Positions 16,479 to 26,722 of a DNA stretch of 49,539 bases are shown in pieces; position 1 is the stretch's first letter; every line of letters starts with the position of its first letter. The position numbers and the translations under genes are program-made. Origin of the DNA: a virus; IMG/VR virus record IMGVR_UViG_3300025168_000134, positions 1 to 49,539 of that record. The stretch is one strand, 5' to 3'. A model generated the notes under the pieces. The model ran no database searches. It worked only from the letters and a program-made list of their open reading frames with translations, and was not told the DNA's origin.

Positions 16479-19400
16479 ATGTCAATTAAAAAAGAAAACT
16501 TACATTTCTTTAATAAAAAAGGAAACAACTTAAACTTATTTTATGATTCTGTTTCTGGATTGTACAAAGGAAACTATGTTCTTAGTGAAGATGCTGTTTC
16601 TGTGGATTTAATTGAATCGGAACAAATAGTTATATTAGAAAAAGTTTATAGTGCAGAATATCAAAAATTTATGTACGTAAAACCTACAAACGTAGATAAC
16701 GATGCACAAGAAATAATATTCGAAATAGATAAAACTTCAACAGACGAATTCTTTACGTTTGACATCACTTTAGATGATAAAACATACTATATAAACAAAG
16801 GAACTAATCAGTCCGTAGGTGCGACCTATGATGCCTCATTTACAGATGTTTCGATTGCAGGAGTTACCTATACAAATATACCGAATTCTTTTCAAATAAA
16901 CAAATTACAGGAGAACTATTCAACGGCAAATATAGGCTTTTCATCGGAAGTTGAAAATTCATTTGTAGGTAAGGTAAATATGTTCTTTAAAACGGGAGCA
17001 ACTAAAGTTCAAATAGGAGAAGTATTTTTATTTGTAGATACAGTAGCAGAAGATACAAGATTGCCCTTGATGTTAGAAACATTAGGACATACTTTGAATA
17101 CTAAAGATTTCTTGATATTTGATTCTACTAATGTAAACGAAGAAGATATTGATTTTGCAGTTGTCAACAAAAAAAGAAAAGAACTTTTATTAGAATTTCA
17201 CAATATTTTTCCGTATCTTGGTTCATATAAAGCACTTATTAATGTAATTAAGTATTTCGGTTATGAATCAGTTACTATAAAAGAATATTGGAAAAATGTA
17301 AAAGCTGATTCAGAAAATTTTGGTAAACTAAGACCGGTTGATATAGAAAGTGTGTTATTGAATTCTAATAATACAAAAGAACTTTCTGACTTGTTTCCAT
17401 CAAAGGTATATTCAAAGACTAATAAATTTGGTATGTACTATCAAATCACAGAAGAAACTGGAAAATACGATGAAGACGGTTTACCTATAACTAAAGAATC
17501 TTTTGAATTTACAATTGACGAAATATTAGTTAAATTGTATGCACTTAAAGACAAGTTAAAAAAGTATTTCTTACCACTAAACAGTAGGATAATTGATATT
17601 GTAGGTGAAGCGCTTTATTATACAAAAGTAGAAATAAATTATTGGAATTCAGTTAATAGGATTGATGATATAGATATAAACATAAATCCGACCTTTGACG
17701 TATTTCCACGCAAACACGGATTCATAGAAGATTTGAGACCACTGCAATGGTTAGGTGTAAAAATAAGTCCTGACTTATTATTAGATGGGTCAGCAAATTT
17801 AAAAGTTCGAGAATTTACTCTTACGGATTCATTTTTTCGAAATAAACTAAAAATATTTGATAGTGTTTCTGGTGTAGGTTTCGAAATAATAGCTGACTAT
17901 AAAAGTACAAACAAAACAAATGCATTGAAATTATATGAAGGTCTTATTAAATTAGGAGCACCTTTCGATGAATTTTACATAACGGTAGATGATAATAAAA
18001 TACTTTTTGTTGAAAAAGAAGATACTGGTGCTGTTTTAGAATCTTATGTAGAACAAGGGGCATATGCCTCATCAGTTCCTGTGCTTGGTTTCCAAGATTA
18101 TCTAAACGGAGTTCAACCAATAAGTACTTATGCAAAAGCATATTTACAATTCTTTTTTGATAGAGATTTTAAATTGTCAGAATTAGACAACAATGAAAAT
18201 ATTCCTGTTGGATATCCTATAATTTTAAAAAATACAAGTTTTGATATTAATTGGTCAGACGCAAATGTTACTTGGAATAGTGTAGATGAAAAAAGACAAT
18301 ACAACGATTTCAATTTTTCAAGTGCATCAGGATTCCCGAGTGGACCAACTGCATATAACAATGGCAATGACCCACTTAGTGGACTTTCTTGGGATGATTT
18401 TGGCAATGCTAATTTCTACGAAATACAATGGTACATTTACAAAAAAGCAAATTCAGTTTCACCTTTTTGGTCAAGTACCGTAAAAGGGTCACTATCTGAT
18501 TTTAAAGAATGGGCCGTTAATTTACCACATCCAGGAGATTATACAGTTGAATTGACTTTATTTGATATGTACGGTTCTTATAGTAAAAATACTGAAATAA
18601 ATCATATTACGGTTGAACAAAAGAATCCTAACTTTACGGCTTGGAAAATAAAAGATTTGAATTACATTAAATGGGATGATTTAGAAGACCTAACTTGGGA
18701 TGAAATGGGAAGTTCGTGGGATTTACCTTTCTTACCAAATACAAATACAGACGATGCTATTTTAGCATGGCATAGTATAGACAGGGTAGAATTTTATCAA
18801 AATCTTGTAAAACAAAATGCTATACTAAGAAGCGAAGGAGATATAAATTCAAAGACTTGGAAAAACATTGGAGATAATGTTACTTGGGATGATGTTGACC
18901 ACTTATATTGGGATGATTTAAGTAGTACTTATACGAAATTCTATATCAAAGATTTGAATACAGGAGCTGCAGGAGCAACCGCAAATATTGTAGTAAAAGA
19001 TAGTATAGGAAATACATTAGAAACTTTCGATGAAATTGTGTTGAATCTAACGGGAAATGCATATGTCGATTTAGTTCAACAATTAAGTTCTTTAGATGAA
19101 ACTACCTATCCTATTTTATCAAGTTTTATTTATGAATATAGACCAATAGTGGACTACACAGTCGCAACTATTCATCAAATAATTGCAGTATCTAAAAAAT
19201 TAGAAAAGCCAAAACGATATTTCTTTAGTAGTTATTATATTAACGATATATCAAATTACAACACACCAATGAATGGATTCGGTGCTGTTGGTGATGCTGG
19301 TTCTAGTTTTGATATTTACGGATTTGACAATTATTTTAATGGTACAACAGTAGCAGACCAATCTATAACTATTGATAATATATCTTATACTATTCCATCG

Positions 19401-19907
19401 AGCATTCAAACACTATCAGCATTGGCTACGGATTTGAATACGAATTCTCCGTTTGGTGAATGGGGATTTAATATAGTACAATCTTATCAAGGGGTAGGAG
19501 TGGCAAACAACGATGAAAAAATATTAGCATTTAAGAAAATATTGTCAAGTGATGAAATTAATATTATTAAATACAATAAGGTTTACGGGACTAAATATGC
19601 AAGAAGTATTACAACTAATGCAACTTGGAATAGTTTAGATGTTCTTTATTATCAACGAGATGTAAAGCCGTTTACTCAAATTTATTTTAATTACGACATT
19701 TCGTGGATGCCTGGATATAAAAATCCTAAATGGAAAATAACGAAAGTTGGAACAGGAGAAGAAGTATTTACTTGGTTGAATAAATATATGGTATATCTAT
19801 TTACAGACGAAGGAGAATATAACATTTCTTTAGAATTAGAAGATACAAATGGTAATATAAAAACAATAACTAAAAACGGATTGATTAGAGTAAAATCATA
19901 TAAATAA
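16479..19907 (+). CDS. 7: Giant baseplate wedge protein, gp7-like, with PKD-like domains
   Basis: A 1142-residue protein placed after gp25 and gp6 and close in size to T4 gp7 (about 1030). Residues ~225-260 (KKRKELLLEFHNIFPYLGSY, then KALINVIKYFGYESVTIKEY) resemble the helical 'tail protein I'-type segment found in wedge proteins. The second half carries Ig/PKD-like units (GDYTVELTLFDMYGSYSKN; at the C-terminus GEYNISLELEDTNGNIKT). A recurring Trp/Asp motif of the form TW(D/N)-x-(V/L)-D-x-L-x-W-DD occurs near residues 595, 635, 731, 805 and 1047. gp7 links the inner baseplate to peripheral fibres. The identity is inferred from position, size and the helical motif. Confidence 0.65.
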   Translation: MSIKKENLHFFNKKGNNLNLFYDSVSGLYKGNYVLSEDAVSVDLIESEQIVILEKVYSAEYQKFMYVKPTNVDNDAQEIIFEIDKTSTDEFFTFDITLDDKTYYINKGTNQSVGATYDASFTDVSIAGVTYTNIPNSFQINKLQENYSTANIGFSSEVENSFVGKVNMFFKTGATKVQIGEVFLFVDTVAEDTRLPLMLETLGHTLNTKDFLIFDSTNVNEEDIDFAVVNKKRKELLLEFHNIFPYLGSYKALINVIKYFGYESVTIKEYWKNVKADSENFGKLRPVDIESVLLNSNNTKELSDLFPSKVYSKTNKFGMYYQITEETGKYDEDGLPITKESFEFTIDEILVKLYALKDKLKKYFLPLNSRIIDIVGEALYYTKVEINYWNSVNRIDDIDININPTFDVFPRKHGFIEDLRPLQWLGVKISPDLLLDGSANLKVREFTLTDSFFRNKLKIFDSVSGVGFEIIADYKSTNKTNALKLYEGLIKLGAPFDEFYITVDDNKILFVEKEDTGAVLESYVEQGAYASSVPVLGFQDYLNGVQPISTYAKAYLQFFFDRDFKLSELDNNENIPVGYPIILKNTSFDINWSDANVTWNSVDEKRQYNDFNFSSASGFPSGPTAYNNGNDPLSGLSWDDFGNANFYEIQWYIYKKANSVSPFWSSTVKGSLSDFKEWAVNLPHPGDYTVELTLFDMYGSYSKNTEINHITVEQKNPNFTAWKIKDLNYIKWDDLEDLTWDEMGSSWDLPFLPNTNTDDAILAWHSIDRVEFYQNLVKQNAILRSEGDINSKTWKNIGDNVTWDDVDHLYWDDLSSTYTKFYIKDLNTGAAGATANIVVKDSIGNTLETFDEIVLNLTGNAYVDLVQQLSSLDETTYPILSSFIYEYRPIVDYTVATIHQIIAVSKKLEKPKRYFFSSYYINDISNYNTPMNGFGAVGDAGSSFDIYGFDNYFNGTTVADQSITIDNISYTIPSSIQTLSALATDLNTNSPFGEWGFNIVQSYQGVGVANNDEKILAFKKILSSDEINIIKYNKVYGTKYARSITTNATWNSLDVLYYQRDVKPFTQIYFNYDISWMPGYKNPKWKITKVGTGEEVFTWLNKYMVYLFTDEGEYNISLELEDTNGNIKTITKNGLIRVKSYK

Positions 19908-19925
19908 AAATTAAAAACAAAAAAG

Positions 19926-20456
19926 ATGGCTATAACTATTACAACATTACAAGGTACAAGTTCATTATCAGCAGACAGAATAACTCTGAATGATAACTTT
20001 AAGATAAATACAGATGCTATTAATAATATTTTAGGTGTTGTTGATACAACAACAGGAACAATTGACAATACCGGAGTTGGTACAAACAATGTTATTAAAA
20101 CCGAAGGTCTTACTACTTCAGGAACGGCCAATAATGGAATTGAGGTTCAAACTGGAAATATAAATATTACATCAGGAAGTTTTAGAGCAACAACAAATGG
20201 TTCTTTTTTAGAATTAGGTGCTGATGGTTCTAAAATTATTGATACTGTTGTTACCGTTAGTAGTGTAAATAAACACATTCTTGGTACAACTGGATTTGTA
20301 GGGACTCAAATTTCAGAAATGACAACTGCAGAAATTACTGCAATAACAAGTTTATTAACAACAACTAGTCCAAAAATACTTACTTTCGATTCAACACTTA
20401 AAAAATTGAAGTTCTGGAATGGTACTGCTTTTGAAACTATTACAAGTGTTGTTTAG
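19926..20456 (+). CDS. Small fibre or baseplate-tip protein
   Basis: A 176-residue Thr/Asn/Gly-rich beta protein without signal peptide. It starts with LQGTSSLSADRITLNDNFKI, like fibre attachment ends that list 'N-D-N-F'. It ends with PKILTFDSTLKKLKFWNGTA, the 'lyfdst-kkl-vwngt-f' closing pattern common at the tips of phage fibre and appendage proteins. It follows the gp7-like gene. It may be a short fibre or decoration protein. Confidence 0.7.
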   Translation: MAITITTLQGTSSLSADRITLNDNFKINTDAINNILGVVDTTTGTIDNTGVGTNNVIKTEGLTTSGTANNGIEVQTGNINITSGSFRATTNGSFLELGADGSKIIDTVVTVSSVNKHILGTTGFVGTQISEMTTAEITAITSLLTTTSPKILTFDSTLKKLKFWNGTAFETITSVV

Positions 20457-20573
20457 AATGATTATAAATAACGACCTATTTTTAAAATAACTTGCAATTG
20501 TCGAATATTATTAGTATATTGTGTATATATAATAAAGTTTTAAAATATTAAATATAGAAAATAAAAAATAAAA
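20457..20573 (+). promoter_or_regulatory. Leader with TATAAATA and TATTAAATA boxes
   Basis: A 117-bp gap. It holds a perfect T4-type TATAAATA at 20463-20470 and a TATTAAATA at 20546-20554. The latter ends 19 nt before the next ATG, the usual spacing of the late motif here. In between is AT-rich sequence with runs such as TATATTGTGTATATATAA. No gene was seen in it. Confidence 0.4.
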
Positions 20574-20897
20574 ATGAAAAACTTAGAACAATTTGAAAAC
20601 CTTAATGAAAATAAAGAATCTGTTAACGAAGATTTTTCAGTAGATATAGGTGGTGGTGTTGATACATCAAATCCATTTTACGATGAATCTGGTAGACAGT
20701 ATTCAGAAAAATTATCTCCTAAAGCAATGAAAGCACTAAAAGGAACTGAATTAGGTAGAGCAATTCTTGCTTTTGAAGATATAGTAGATGAATATATGGA
20801 TTGGAAACAATCAGCTCCAGGTGGAGAAGAAGATGATTATTTAGATGTAAGAATAAAAGGATTAAAAGATTCAATCAAATATCTTAATAGCATTTAA
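20574..20897 (+). CDS. Candidate internal head protein with capsid-targeting N-terminus
   Basis: A 107-residue protein starting MKNLEQFENLNE. This is a 12-residue version of the MKxLxxF(L/I/V)NE N-terminus seen in at least five other proteins of the window, and it resembles T4 MKTYQEFIAE. Cleavage after LNE (residue 12) or the nearby VNE (residue 19) would fit T4 gp21-type prohead protease rules. The remaining ~90 residues are acidic, with an extended part (GGGVDTSNPFYDE) and a helical C-terminus. A TATTAAATA motif lies upstream and an intrinsic terminator downstream, so it is a single late-type unit. Confidence 0.7.
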   Translation: MKNLEQFENLNENKESVNEDFSVDIGGGVDTSNPFYDESGRQYSEKLSPKAMKALKGTELGRAILAFEDIVDEYMDWKQSAPGGEEDDYLDVRIKGLKDSIKYLNSI

Positions 20898-20970
20898 GTA
20901 AAGCTATTTTTTACATTAATGATACTTTTTGTAAAATATAGTTTACAAAAACAACTAATTTTAAATTTTA

Positions 20971-20997
20971 AAACCTACTACAATTAGTAGGTTTTTT
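20971..20997 (+). terminator. Intrinsic terminator
   Basis: AAACCTACTA / TAGTAGGTTT forms a perfect 10-bp stem around a CAAT loop, followed by a T run. The next GATTAAATA begins only a few bases downstream (21003). The same stem sequence is reused at 26663. Confidence 0.9.
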
Positions 20998-21002
20998 TCT
21001 TT

Positions 21003-21011
21003 GATTAAATA
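21003..21011 (+). promoter_or_regulatory. GATTAAATA candidate late promoter
   Basis: Exact motif, ending 22 nt before the ATG at 21034 and immediately after a terminator. Confidence 0.65.
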
Positions 21012-21033
21012 AATAAAACTAATATAAAATAAT

Positions 21034-23127
21034 ATGGCTACACCACTATTAAGACCTTTACGCACACAAGGTGGAACAATTTATGTTTTTAACAGTGCAG
21101 CAAATGATATTGCAAAAACTTTTAGTGATGACAATGTTAGATTTACATTTAGTAAATTTGCGGCTTTAGATTTACCTAAAGTTAATCAACCAAGTAGTAA
21201 TTCTAATAACATAGTTTGGCAAGCATTAGGAAATAGAGCAAACACTACAACATCAACAACTTGGAGTAGTAATTCTGTTATTACGGATTTACTCGGTTCA
21301 AATCAACAACAAAATACTTATATAGCAAATAGTTTTCAAAATTACGTTTTGAATTGGGAAAACTTAGTTCTCAATAAAACTAATTCAGATGGTAATTTAT
21401 ACAATACAAGTACTAATCAAACCGTAACCGAAAGGATATTTTGGAAATGGTTATCCGATTTAGGTGCAATAAGATTTGATGATGCTACTTTAAATGTAGA
21501 TTCAAATGTTCCTAGTATGTACATAGAAGAACCAGAAAACCTTTCTGATTCCAGTAAAGATACGTATAATAGAGTAGTAAAATATTTAGGTGATATTGAC
21601 TTAATCAACAATGTCAACAGAGGAGGAGAAGCATATACACAAGTTTACTTACATATGCCATCAGAACACGGAAACACACCTACGGTTTTGTTCAATACAC
21701 TCTCTGATAATAATTACAATCCTTCTTTGAAATGGACAGGGACAGGAGAAGATATTGAAGGTAGGACTGCAGCTGCAGACCCGAGAATGTCAATCAAAGC
21801 ATATTATGCTAATGATACTTCCGGTCAGAATTATTATACAACAGAAAATACATTTGGTGCGATATCTAATAAAGAAGTAAGGGTTGCATCCGATTTAGGT
21901 TTTAGTAATAGATTCAATGTAAAATTGTCTAATATGGATGGTGCTGTCATTGATTGGGATAGTGCAAAATATACTAAAGTAACAAACAATGCTAATGTAA
22001 ATTCTATTTCAGAATTGAATTCAACGGCAGAAGCCGAAAACTTTTCTTTCAATACCGTATTACTTTATTATGATGTATTCAACGTATCAGACGGTTCGTT
22101 AGTAAAAAGAAATCTTTATGGGGTTTTATTTATTGATGACTTTGAACAAACTATAAGTGCAGGTTCAGATTTAAAATCATTTTCTAAATTTAAACCTAAT
22201 GCAATAACTAAATTAAATGGTAATGCATATTCATTAAAAACAAACATAAAATTTGATACAAGTGCCGATAACGTAGGTGTTGAAAGAAGTATAAATGAGT
22301 TTTCGACATTTTCAATGGATTTGTTTTCGGATGCAATGGTTCAATTACAGGATGCAACAGAAAATTTTGTTACACAAGAACTTTCAATACTAGGTTTAAA
22401 TACCAAAGTAGATAATTTAGAAAAGTTTTATTTCAATCAAGCAACTATTGATGAATTGAATGCAAAAATTAGTACATTACAAACTTCTGTACAAAATGCA
22501 TTGATTGCCTTAGAAAGTCCTACTACTATAATAGAATTAATTAGAAATAATAGTACAAGACTAAACAAACTTGCAGCCGGAGAATTGTCAAGTGATTTAT
22601 CTTATGATTTAAGTCCTTTCGTACAAGGGGCTGGTTTGAAATTAGACAAGTCTGTTCCCGGAAAGGTAATAGCTAGTAATATAGTTCAAAAATATAATTT
22701 TTTCCCTATATGTTTTAATAATTCGACAAATTTGAATTATAATGCTAATAATGGAACAGTTCCAAACGTAGGAACAAACCCGGTTAATAACAATATTATT
22801 AATTTAGGTCAATTTACAAATTACTTTAAAAACTATTCGACTGAAAAATTAAACATAGATAACGATGTCATTATAAATATAGATGATAGTATTGAAAAGT
22901 TTAAAACCGGACAAGTTTTTAGAATTGTTTTCGATACTAATTTTTCACTAGCGGACACTAGAAATCTTTACATATATACCGATGGTGAAAATAAAAGACA
23001 ATTAGGTGCATACAAATGGTTAATTGCTAAATTAAATAATGTCAATTTATCCGGAACAAAACCTATAATTGAAATAATTTGTACAAACGCCAATACGTAT
23101 TCATTTACGATTGATGTTTTAAGATAA
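21034..23127 (+). CDS. Large virion structural protein, 697 aa
   Basis: No signal peptide. The N-terminus (RTQGGTIYVFNSAANDIAKT, then FTFSKFAALDLP) is of the kind found in virion proteins of large marine T4-like phages; I recognise the style but not a named family. Residues ~440-500 are a likely coiled coil (VTQELSILGLNTKVDNLEKF, then INDELN-type heptads such as TIDELNAKISTLQTSVQNAL). A beta-rich C-terminus ends SFTIDVLR. A trimeric fibre-base or baseplate periphery role is inferred from coiled coil plus beta domains and from its place among fibre genes. It has its own promoter motif. Confidence 0.7.
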   Translation: MATPLLRPLRTQGGTIYVFNSAANDIAKTFSDDNVRFTFSKFAALDLPKVNQPSSNSNNIVWQALGNRANTTTSTTWSSNSVITDLLGSNQQQNTYIANSFQNYVLNWENLVLNKTNSDGNLYNTSTNQTVTERIFWKWLSDLGAIRFDDATLNVDSNVPSMYIEEPENLSDSSKDTYNRVVKYLGDIDLINNVNRGGEAYTQVYLHMPSEHGNTPTVLFNTLSDNNYNPSLKWTGTGEDIEGRTAAADPRMSIKAYYANDTSGQNYYTTENTFGAISNKEVRVASDLGFSNRFNVKLSNMDGAVIDWDSAKYTKVTNNANVNSISELNSTAEAENFSFNTVLLYYDVFNVSDGSLVKRNLYGVLFIDDFEQTISAGSDLKSFSKFKPNAITKLNGNAYSLKTNIKFDTSADNVGVERSINEFSTFSMDLFSDAMVQLQDATENFVTQELSILGLNTKVDNLEKFYFNQATIDELNAKISTLQTSVQNALIALESPTTIIELIRNNSTRLNKLAAGELSSDLSYDLSPFVQGAGLKLDKSVPGKVIASNIVQKYNFFPICFNNSTNLNYNANNGTVPNVGTNPVNNNIINLGQFTNYFKNYSTEKLNIDNDVIINIDDSIEKFKTGQVFRIVFDTNFSLADTRNLYIYTDGENKRQLGAYKWLIAKLNNVNLSGTKPIIEIICTNANTYSFTIDVLR

Positions 23128-23136
23128 TATTAAATA
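23128..23136 (+). promoter_or_regulatory. TATTAAATA variant of the late motif
   Basis: TATTAAATA, ending 24 nt before the ATG at 23161, in the 33-bp gap between two large virion genes. Confidence 0.4.
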
Positions 23137-23160
23137 AATAAAGAAAATACAATAAACGAT

Positions 23161-26100
23161 ATGTCAGACGTAAAGAATAGTTTAAGTTCAATTGTGGACA
23201 ATCTTATAAAACTACAAAGAAATAATACTGAAATTTTAACAAAACTTTCATCAGTTGTTAATAGTGATTCAGATGTAGTAACATTAACTTTAGAAGATAT
23301 TGCAAATGACAATATCAAAACAGTAACTATTCCAAGTTTCGGTGCCCTTAAAAAAGATATCGAAAGACTTGATGAAAACATAACTCAAATATCAGCATTG
23401 AATAATAAAGATGCTAGTGTTCAATTACCAGACGGTACTTTTAGAACTATTGTAAAATCTACACTAAAGAAAAGTGCTGAAGATATTACAAGCGTTCAAA
23501 TACCTACTGGTTTTCAATCTAAAAGTAATTGGTTTTTCGAATCTTTCTTGAATCCTCTATTGTATGTTGGATTGAATTTTCCAGCACAATTGAACCCTGA
23601 TACAACAAAGGTTAAGATGCAAAAGTTTATTTTGAACCTAGATTCAGATGCAAAATTAAATATTTTCAATTCGCAAATTAAAAATAATCCTGACTTAACG
23701 TATTCTAACTTTTTAGACATTATCAATTCAAATGGCATTTTATACACTATTGACGATGACATATTAGATTTACCACCAGTAGAACCTAGATTTTTTGGTA
23801 ACTTTTCTGTACTAAGAGTATTCGAATCAACAGAAAATATCGTAGTTGATGGTGTCGATTCTACAAAGAAAACACAAAAATTTCAATTAGACAAATTAAC
23901 ATATAACGATAAAAATTCTAGTACATTAGAAACTCAACAATTAAAGATAGGTGATTCTTTATTAGTTAATAAGAACGATAAAAGTACAAGATATAAAGTT
24001 ACTGGAATTGATTTTGAAACATTTACTATTTCTGTTATTTTGGCAGAAGGTTACGATTCAGTTAATATAGGAGCTGATAATTTATCTTTTTATCCTGTTG
24101 AGGCAATATCACCAGAAATTAGAGTTGGTATTGGATTCAATGAATATCTTTCGGTATTTTTAAAACCTATAAATCCAGATTCAAATAGACCAGCTGATAA
24201 CTATTCTCCCGGGATTAGTTTCTATTCTAATGAATTGACAATAAAAGACACGGATAGCATAATTAAAACATTAGATACATATTACCAAGAAAAGGTAGTT
24301 GATTTTGGAGCTGTTTTATTTTCTATGACACAGGAAAATATTCCACCAGTTTCAAAAGCAATTGTTCCTAATGTTCCTGAGGCTGTAGCAAACGATTTTA
24401 AAGTTGTTCAAATAAACAAACACGCAACGGATGGACAATCTAACGAAGATATCAAATCACTTAATAAAGAAAAGTTATCACTAAAAAGTGAACTAGGAGA
24501 TTTAGATAAGGCGATTTCTACTAAAAGACAATCAATTTCTACTAAGAACTATAAATCAGATATTCAAAGAGATTCTGATGCCAATCAATTAAAAACATTA
24601 ATAGAAAAAAGAGCCGCAACCGAATCACTTTACAATTCAGTTGTTTCAGATATTCTAACTAAAGCAGAAGATAAAACAACATCAACCGCCAATGCAAAAT
24701 ATAGAGTTAGAGGTTTTTGGCCTTTACCTACAAATAGGATTGCATCGGATGGTTCAGAACAAAGTGTAATTCAATTTAAGATTGAATATAGATATCTTAC
24801 TAAAGGAGGGGCTGCAAATAATTTACAAGAATTTGACTTTACGGATGCAGACGGAAATACACAAAAAGGTGTTTATTCTAATTGGGTTTGCATGAAGTCT
24901 TCTTTAAGAGAAAGATTCTTTGATATAAATACTGGTAGGTATTATTGGAAAGAACAAAGTACAGAAAACGGAGAACAAGTTAATATAAATCAACTTGACA
25001 TTCCAATTAGACCAAACGAAACAGTTGAAATAAGAATAAAATCACTTTCGGAGGCTGGATATCCAGCTAATCCTATTGAATCTGAATTTTGTAATATAGT
25101 TTCTATTGAATTTCCGGACGATTTAGGTATTTCAAAGGACATTTTATCAATTATTGATGAAACTAACAACGAAAAAGTAAAGGTTAGATTAAACGAAGAT
25201 TTAACTGAAAGAGGTGTATATACGCATATTGATGACCAATTCGTTCAAAATAGCATAACTTGGAAACATCAATCGGCAAATATTGCTTCTGGTTTTCTTT
25301 CTGAAGAAAGAAACATAATTAGTTTATTAGATTATCTAAAAAGTTTAGAAGATAAGATTTCATCTTTAGAAGCTCAAATAAATAAGACCGTTGGTATTTT
25401 ACTTGTAAAAGTAGAAGACGAAGCTGGTAATCAAAAAATTATCCAAAATAATACTAGCACTTCAATTTTTGCTGGGAACTATAAAGATGAAGTTTCGTCT
25501 TTAGATGAACCTAAAGGAACTATAATAACTAAAAACTATTTTATTAGAATAGAAAATGAAGCTGCAACCCCTATTCAATTGTCGGCTGCACTAGTAGACA
25601 ATAATGCATCAAATGATGATTTCGGTAGTAAGTTTGAAAGACCCACATCACAATATCGGAATCCGAGTTTAGGATTAAGTAATCCTTCAATAGATGATTT
25701 GACTGCAACAGATAAATTGGCACAAAATTTACCTTATCAAAGTGCTCAAGTAAAAGGACAATTTATATATTCTAGAAATCAAGATATTACTGCGGTAAAA
25801 ACTCTTTATAAGACTAATGGTTCGTTAACCAATGATTTTTACACATTCGATACTGCCTTAGTTACTGGAGCTGGAAATTATAAAACAGACAATAAGTTTT
25901 TTATATGGGATGGTACACTACCGACAGTTAGTGATATACAAGGGGAAGAGGTTGATGGTTTTACTTTCGCATCAAACCAAGTTTATGTTCATTGTCAGCA
26001 TCCTGATTTATCCAATATCCCTTTTACTATAAGTCCAAGTGGGACATATCAAACAGTTGACGATTGGATATTTAAAAATGCAACAGTTTCAAGAAATGCT

Positions 26101-26637
26101 AACGAAAAAGTTGGTGACACAACAACAGCAACATCCTTTTTTGCACAAACTGAATATGCTAGAGGAACACTAGGTTCATATTCTGACATTACTAACAAAA
26201 TATCTTTTCAAGAAAATGATAAATATTTATTAGGTAAACGTTCTTGTGGAAGTTATTTATATCTAAGTCCTTTAAATTATGATGACATCAGAGTTGATGG
26301 GAATGATAAAAAAAGTAAAAAAGAATTACCTACTGGTTCTTCAAGTGCTGTTGTTTTACAAGTTGTATATCAATATAGAATGACTGATTATTTTGGACCT
26401 GGTAAGTTAGGTATAGGTAAAATATCAGGTGAAGATGGAGTTACTCAATTACAATATACAAAAATTTTAGGATTGGATATATATTATGATGAAAGTAAAT
26501 TTTCTTTTGACCTTGAAGTAACATCAAGATATAAATCTAATTCTATTGGTACATCAGACGTACCAAGTTCATCGTTTCAAAATACTATAAATCAAACTAC
26601 TAATAGTGTAAGTCAAATTACACCTACTATTTCGTAG
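23161..26637 (+). CDS. Giant virion protein, 1158 aa, with coiled coils and a fibronectin-III-like domain
   Basis: The first ~90 residues are helical coiled coil (VDNLIKLQRNNTEILTKLSS, then LKKDIERLDENITQIS). A second coil lies near residues 430-500 (LNKEKLSLKSELGDLDKAIS). Around residues 510-640 a segment of the form VRGFWPLP ... QFKIEYRY ... SNWVCMKS ... VEIRIKSLSEAGYPANP reads as a fibronectin-III-like unit. A further helical stretch (LLDYLKSLEDKISSLEAQIN) precedes a beta-rich C-terminal third. The protein ends SSFQNTINQTTNSVSQ. A baseplate-periphery or side-fibre role is likely. It ends just before a terminator. Confidence 0.7.
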   Translation: MSDVKNSLSSIVDNLIKLQRNNTEILTKLSSVVNSDSDVVTLTLEDIANDNIKTVTIPSFGALKKDIERLDENITQISALNNKDASVQLPDGTFRTIVKSTLKKSAEDITSVQIPTGFQSKSNWFFESFLNPLLYVGLNFPAQLNPDTTKVKMQKFILNLDSDAKLNIFNSQIKNNPDLTYSNFLDIINSNGILYTIDDDILDLPPVEPRFFGNFSVLRVFESTENIVVDGVDSTKKTQKFQLDKLTYNDKNSSTLETQQLKIGDSLLVNKNDKSTRYKVTGIDFETFTISVILAEGYDSVNIGADNLSFYPVEAISPEIRVGIGFNEYLSVFLKPINPDSNRPADNYSPGISFYSNELTIKDTDSIIKTLDTYYQEKVVDFGAVLFSMTQENIPPVSKAIVPNVPEAVANDFKVVQINKHATDGQSNEDIKSLNKEKLSLKSELGDLDKAISTKRQSISTKNYKSDIQRDSDANQLKTLIEKRAATESLYNSVVSDILTKAEDKTTSTANAKYRVRGFWPLPTNRIASDGSEQSVIQFKIEYRYLTKGGAANNLQEFDFTDADGNTQKGVYSNWVCMKSSLRERFFDINTGRYYWKEQSTENGEQVNINQLDIPIRPNETVEIRIKSLSEAGYPANPIESEFCNIVSIEFPDDLGISKDILSIIDETNNEKVKVRLNEDLTERGVYTHIDDQFVQNSITWKHQSANIASGFLSEERNIISLLDYLKSLEDKISSLEAQINKTVGILLVKVEDEAGNQKIIQNNTSTSIFAGNYKDEVSSLDEPKGTIITKNYFIRIENEAATPIQLSAALVDNNASNDDFGSKFERPTSQYRNPSLGLSNPSIDDLTATDKLAQNLPYQSAQVKGQFIYSRNQDITAVKTLYKTNGSLTNDFYTFDTALVTGAGNYKTDNKFFIWDGTLPTVSDIQGEEVDGFTFASNQVYVHCQHPDLSNIPFTISPSGTYQTVDDWIFKNATVSRNANEKVGDTTTATSFFAQTEYARGTLGSYSDITNKISFQENDKYLLGKRSCGSYLYLSPLNYDDIRVDGNDKKSKKELPTGSSSAVVLQVVYQYRMTDYFGPGKLGIGKISGEDGVTQLQYTKILGLDIYYDESKFSFDLEVTSRYKSNSIGTSDVPSSSFQNTINQTTNSVSQITPTIS

Positions 26638-26662
26638 ATGTACTTTACTAAAATTATTTTAG

Positions 26663-26690
26663 AAAACCTACTATTTCAGTAGGTTTTTTA
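26663..26690 (+). terminator. Intrinsic terminator
   Basis: AAAACCTACT / AGTAGGTTTT forms a perfect 10-bp stem with an ATTTC loop and T run. It is nearly the same stem as the terminator at 20971, and it again leads directly into a GATTAAATA motif. Confidence 0.9.
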
Positions 26691-26693
26691 TTT

Positions 26694-26702
26694 GATTAAA
26701 TA
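26694..26702 (+). promoter_or_regulatory. GATTAAATA candidate late promoter
   Basis: Exact motif, ending 20 nt before the ATG at 26723 and following a terminator. Confidence 0.65.
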
Positions 26703-26722
26703 TTGAAAATAGATACATTGGA

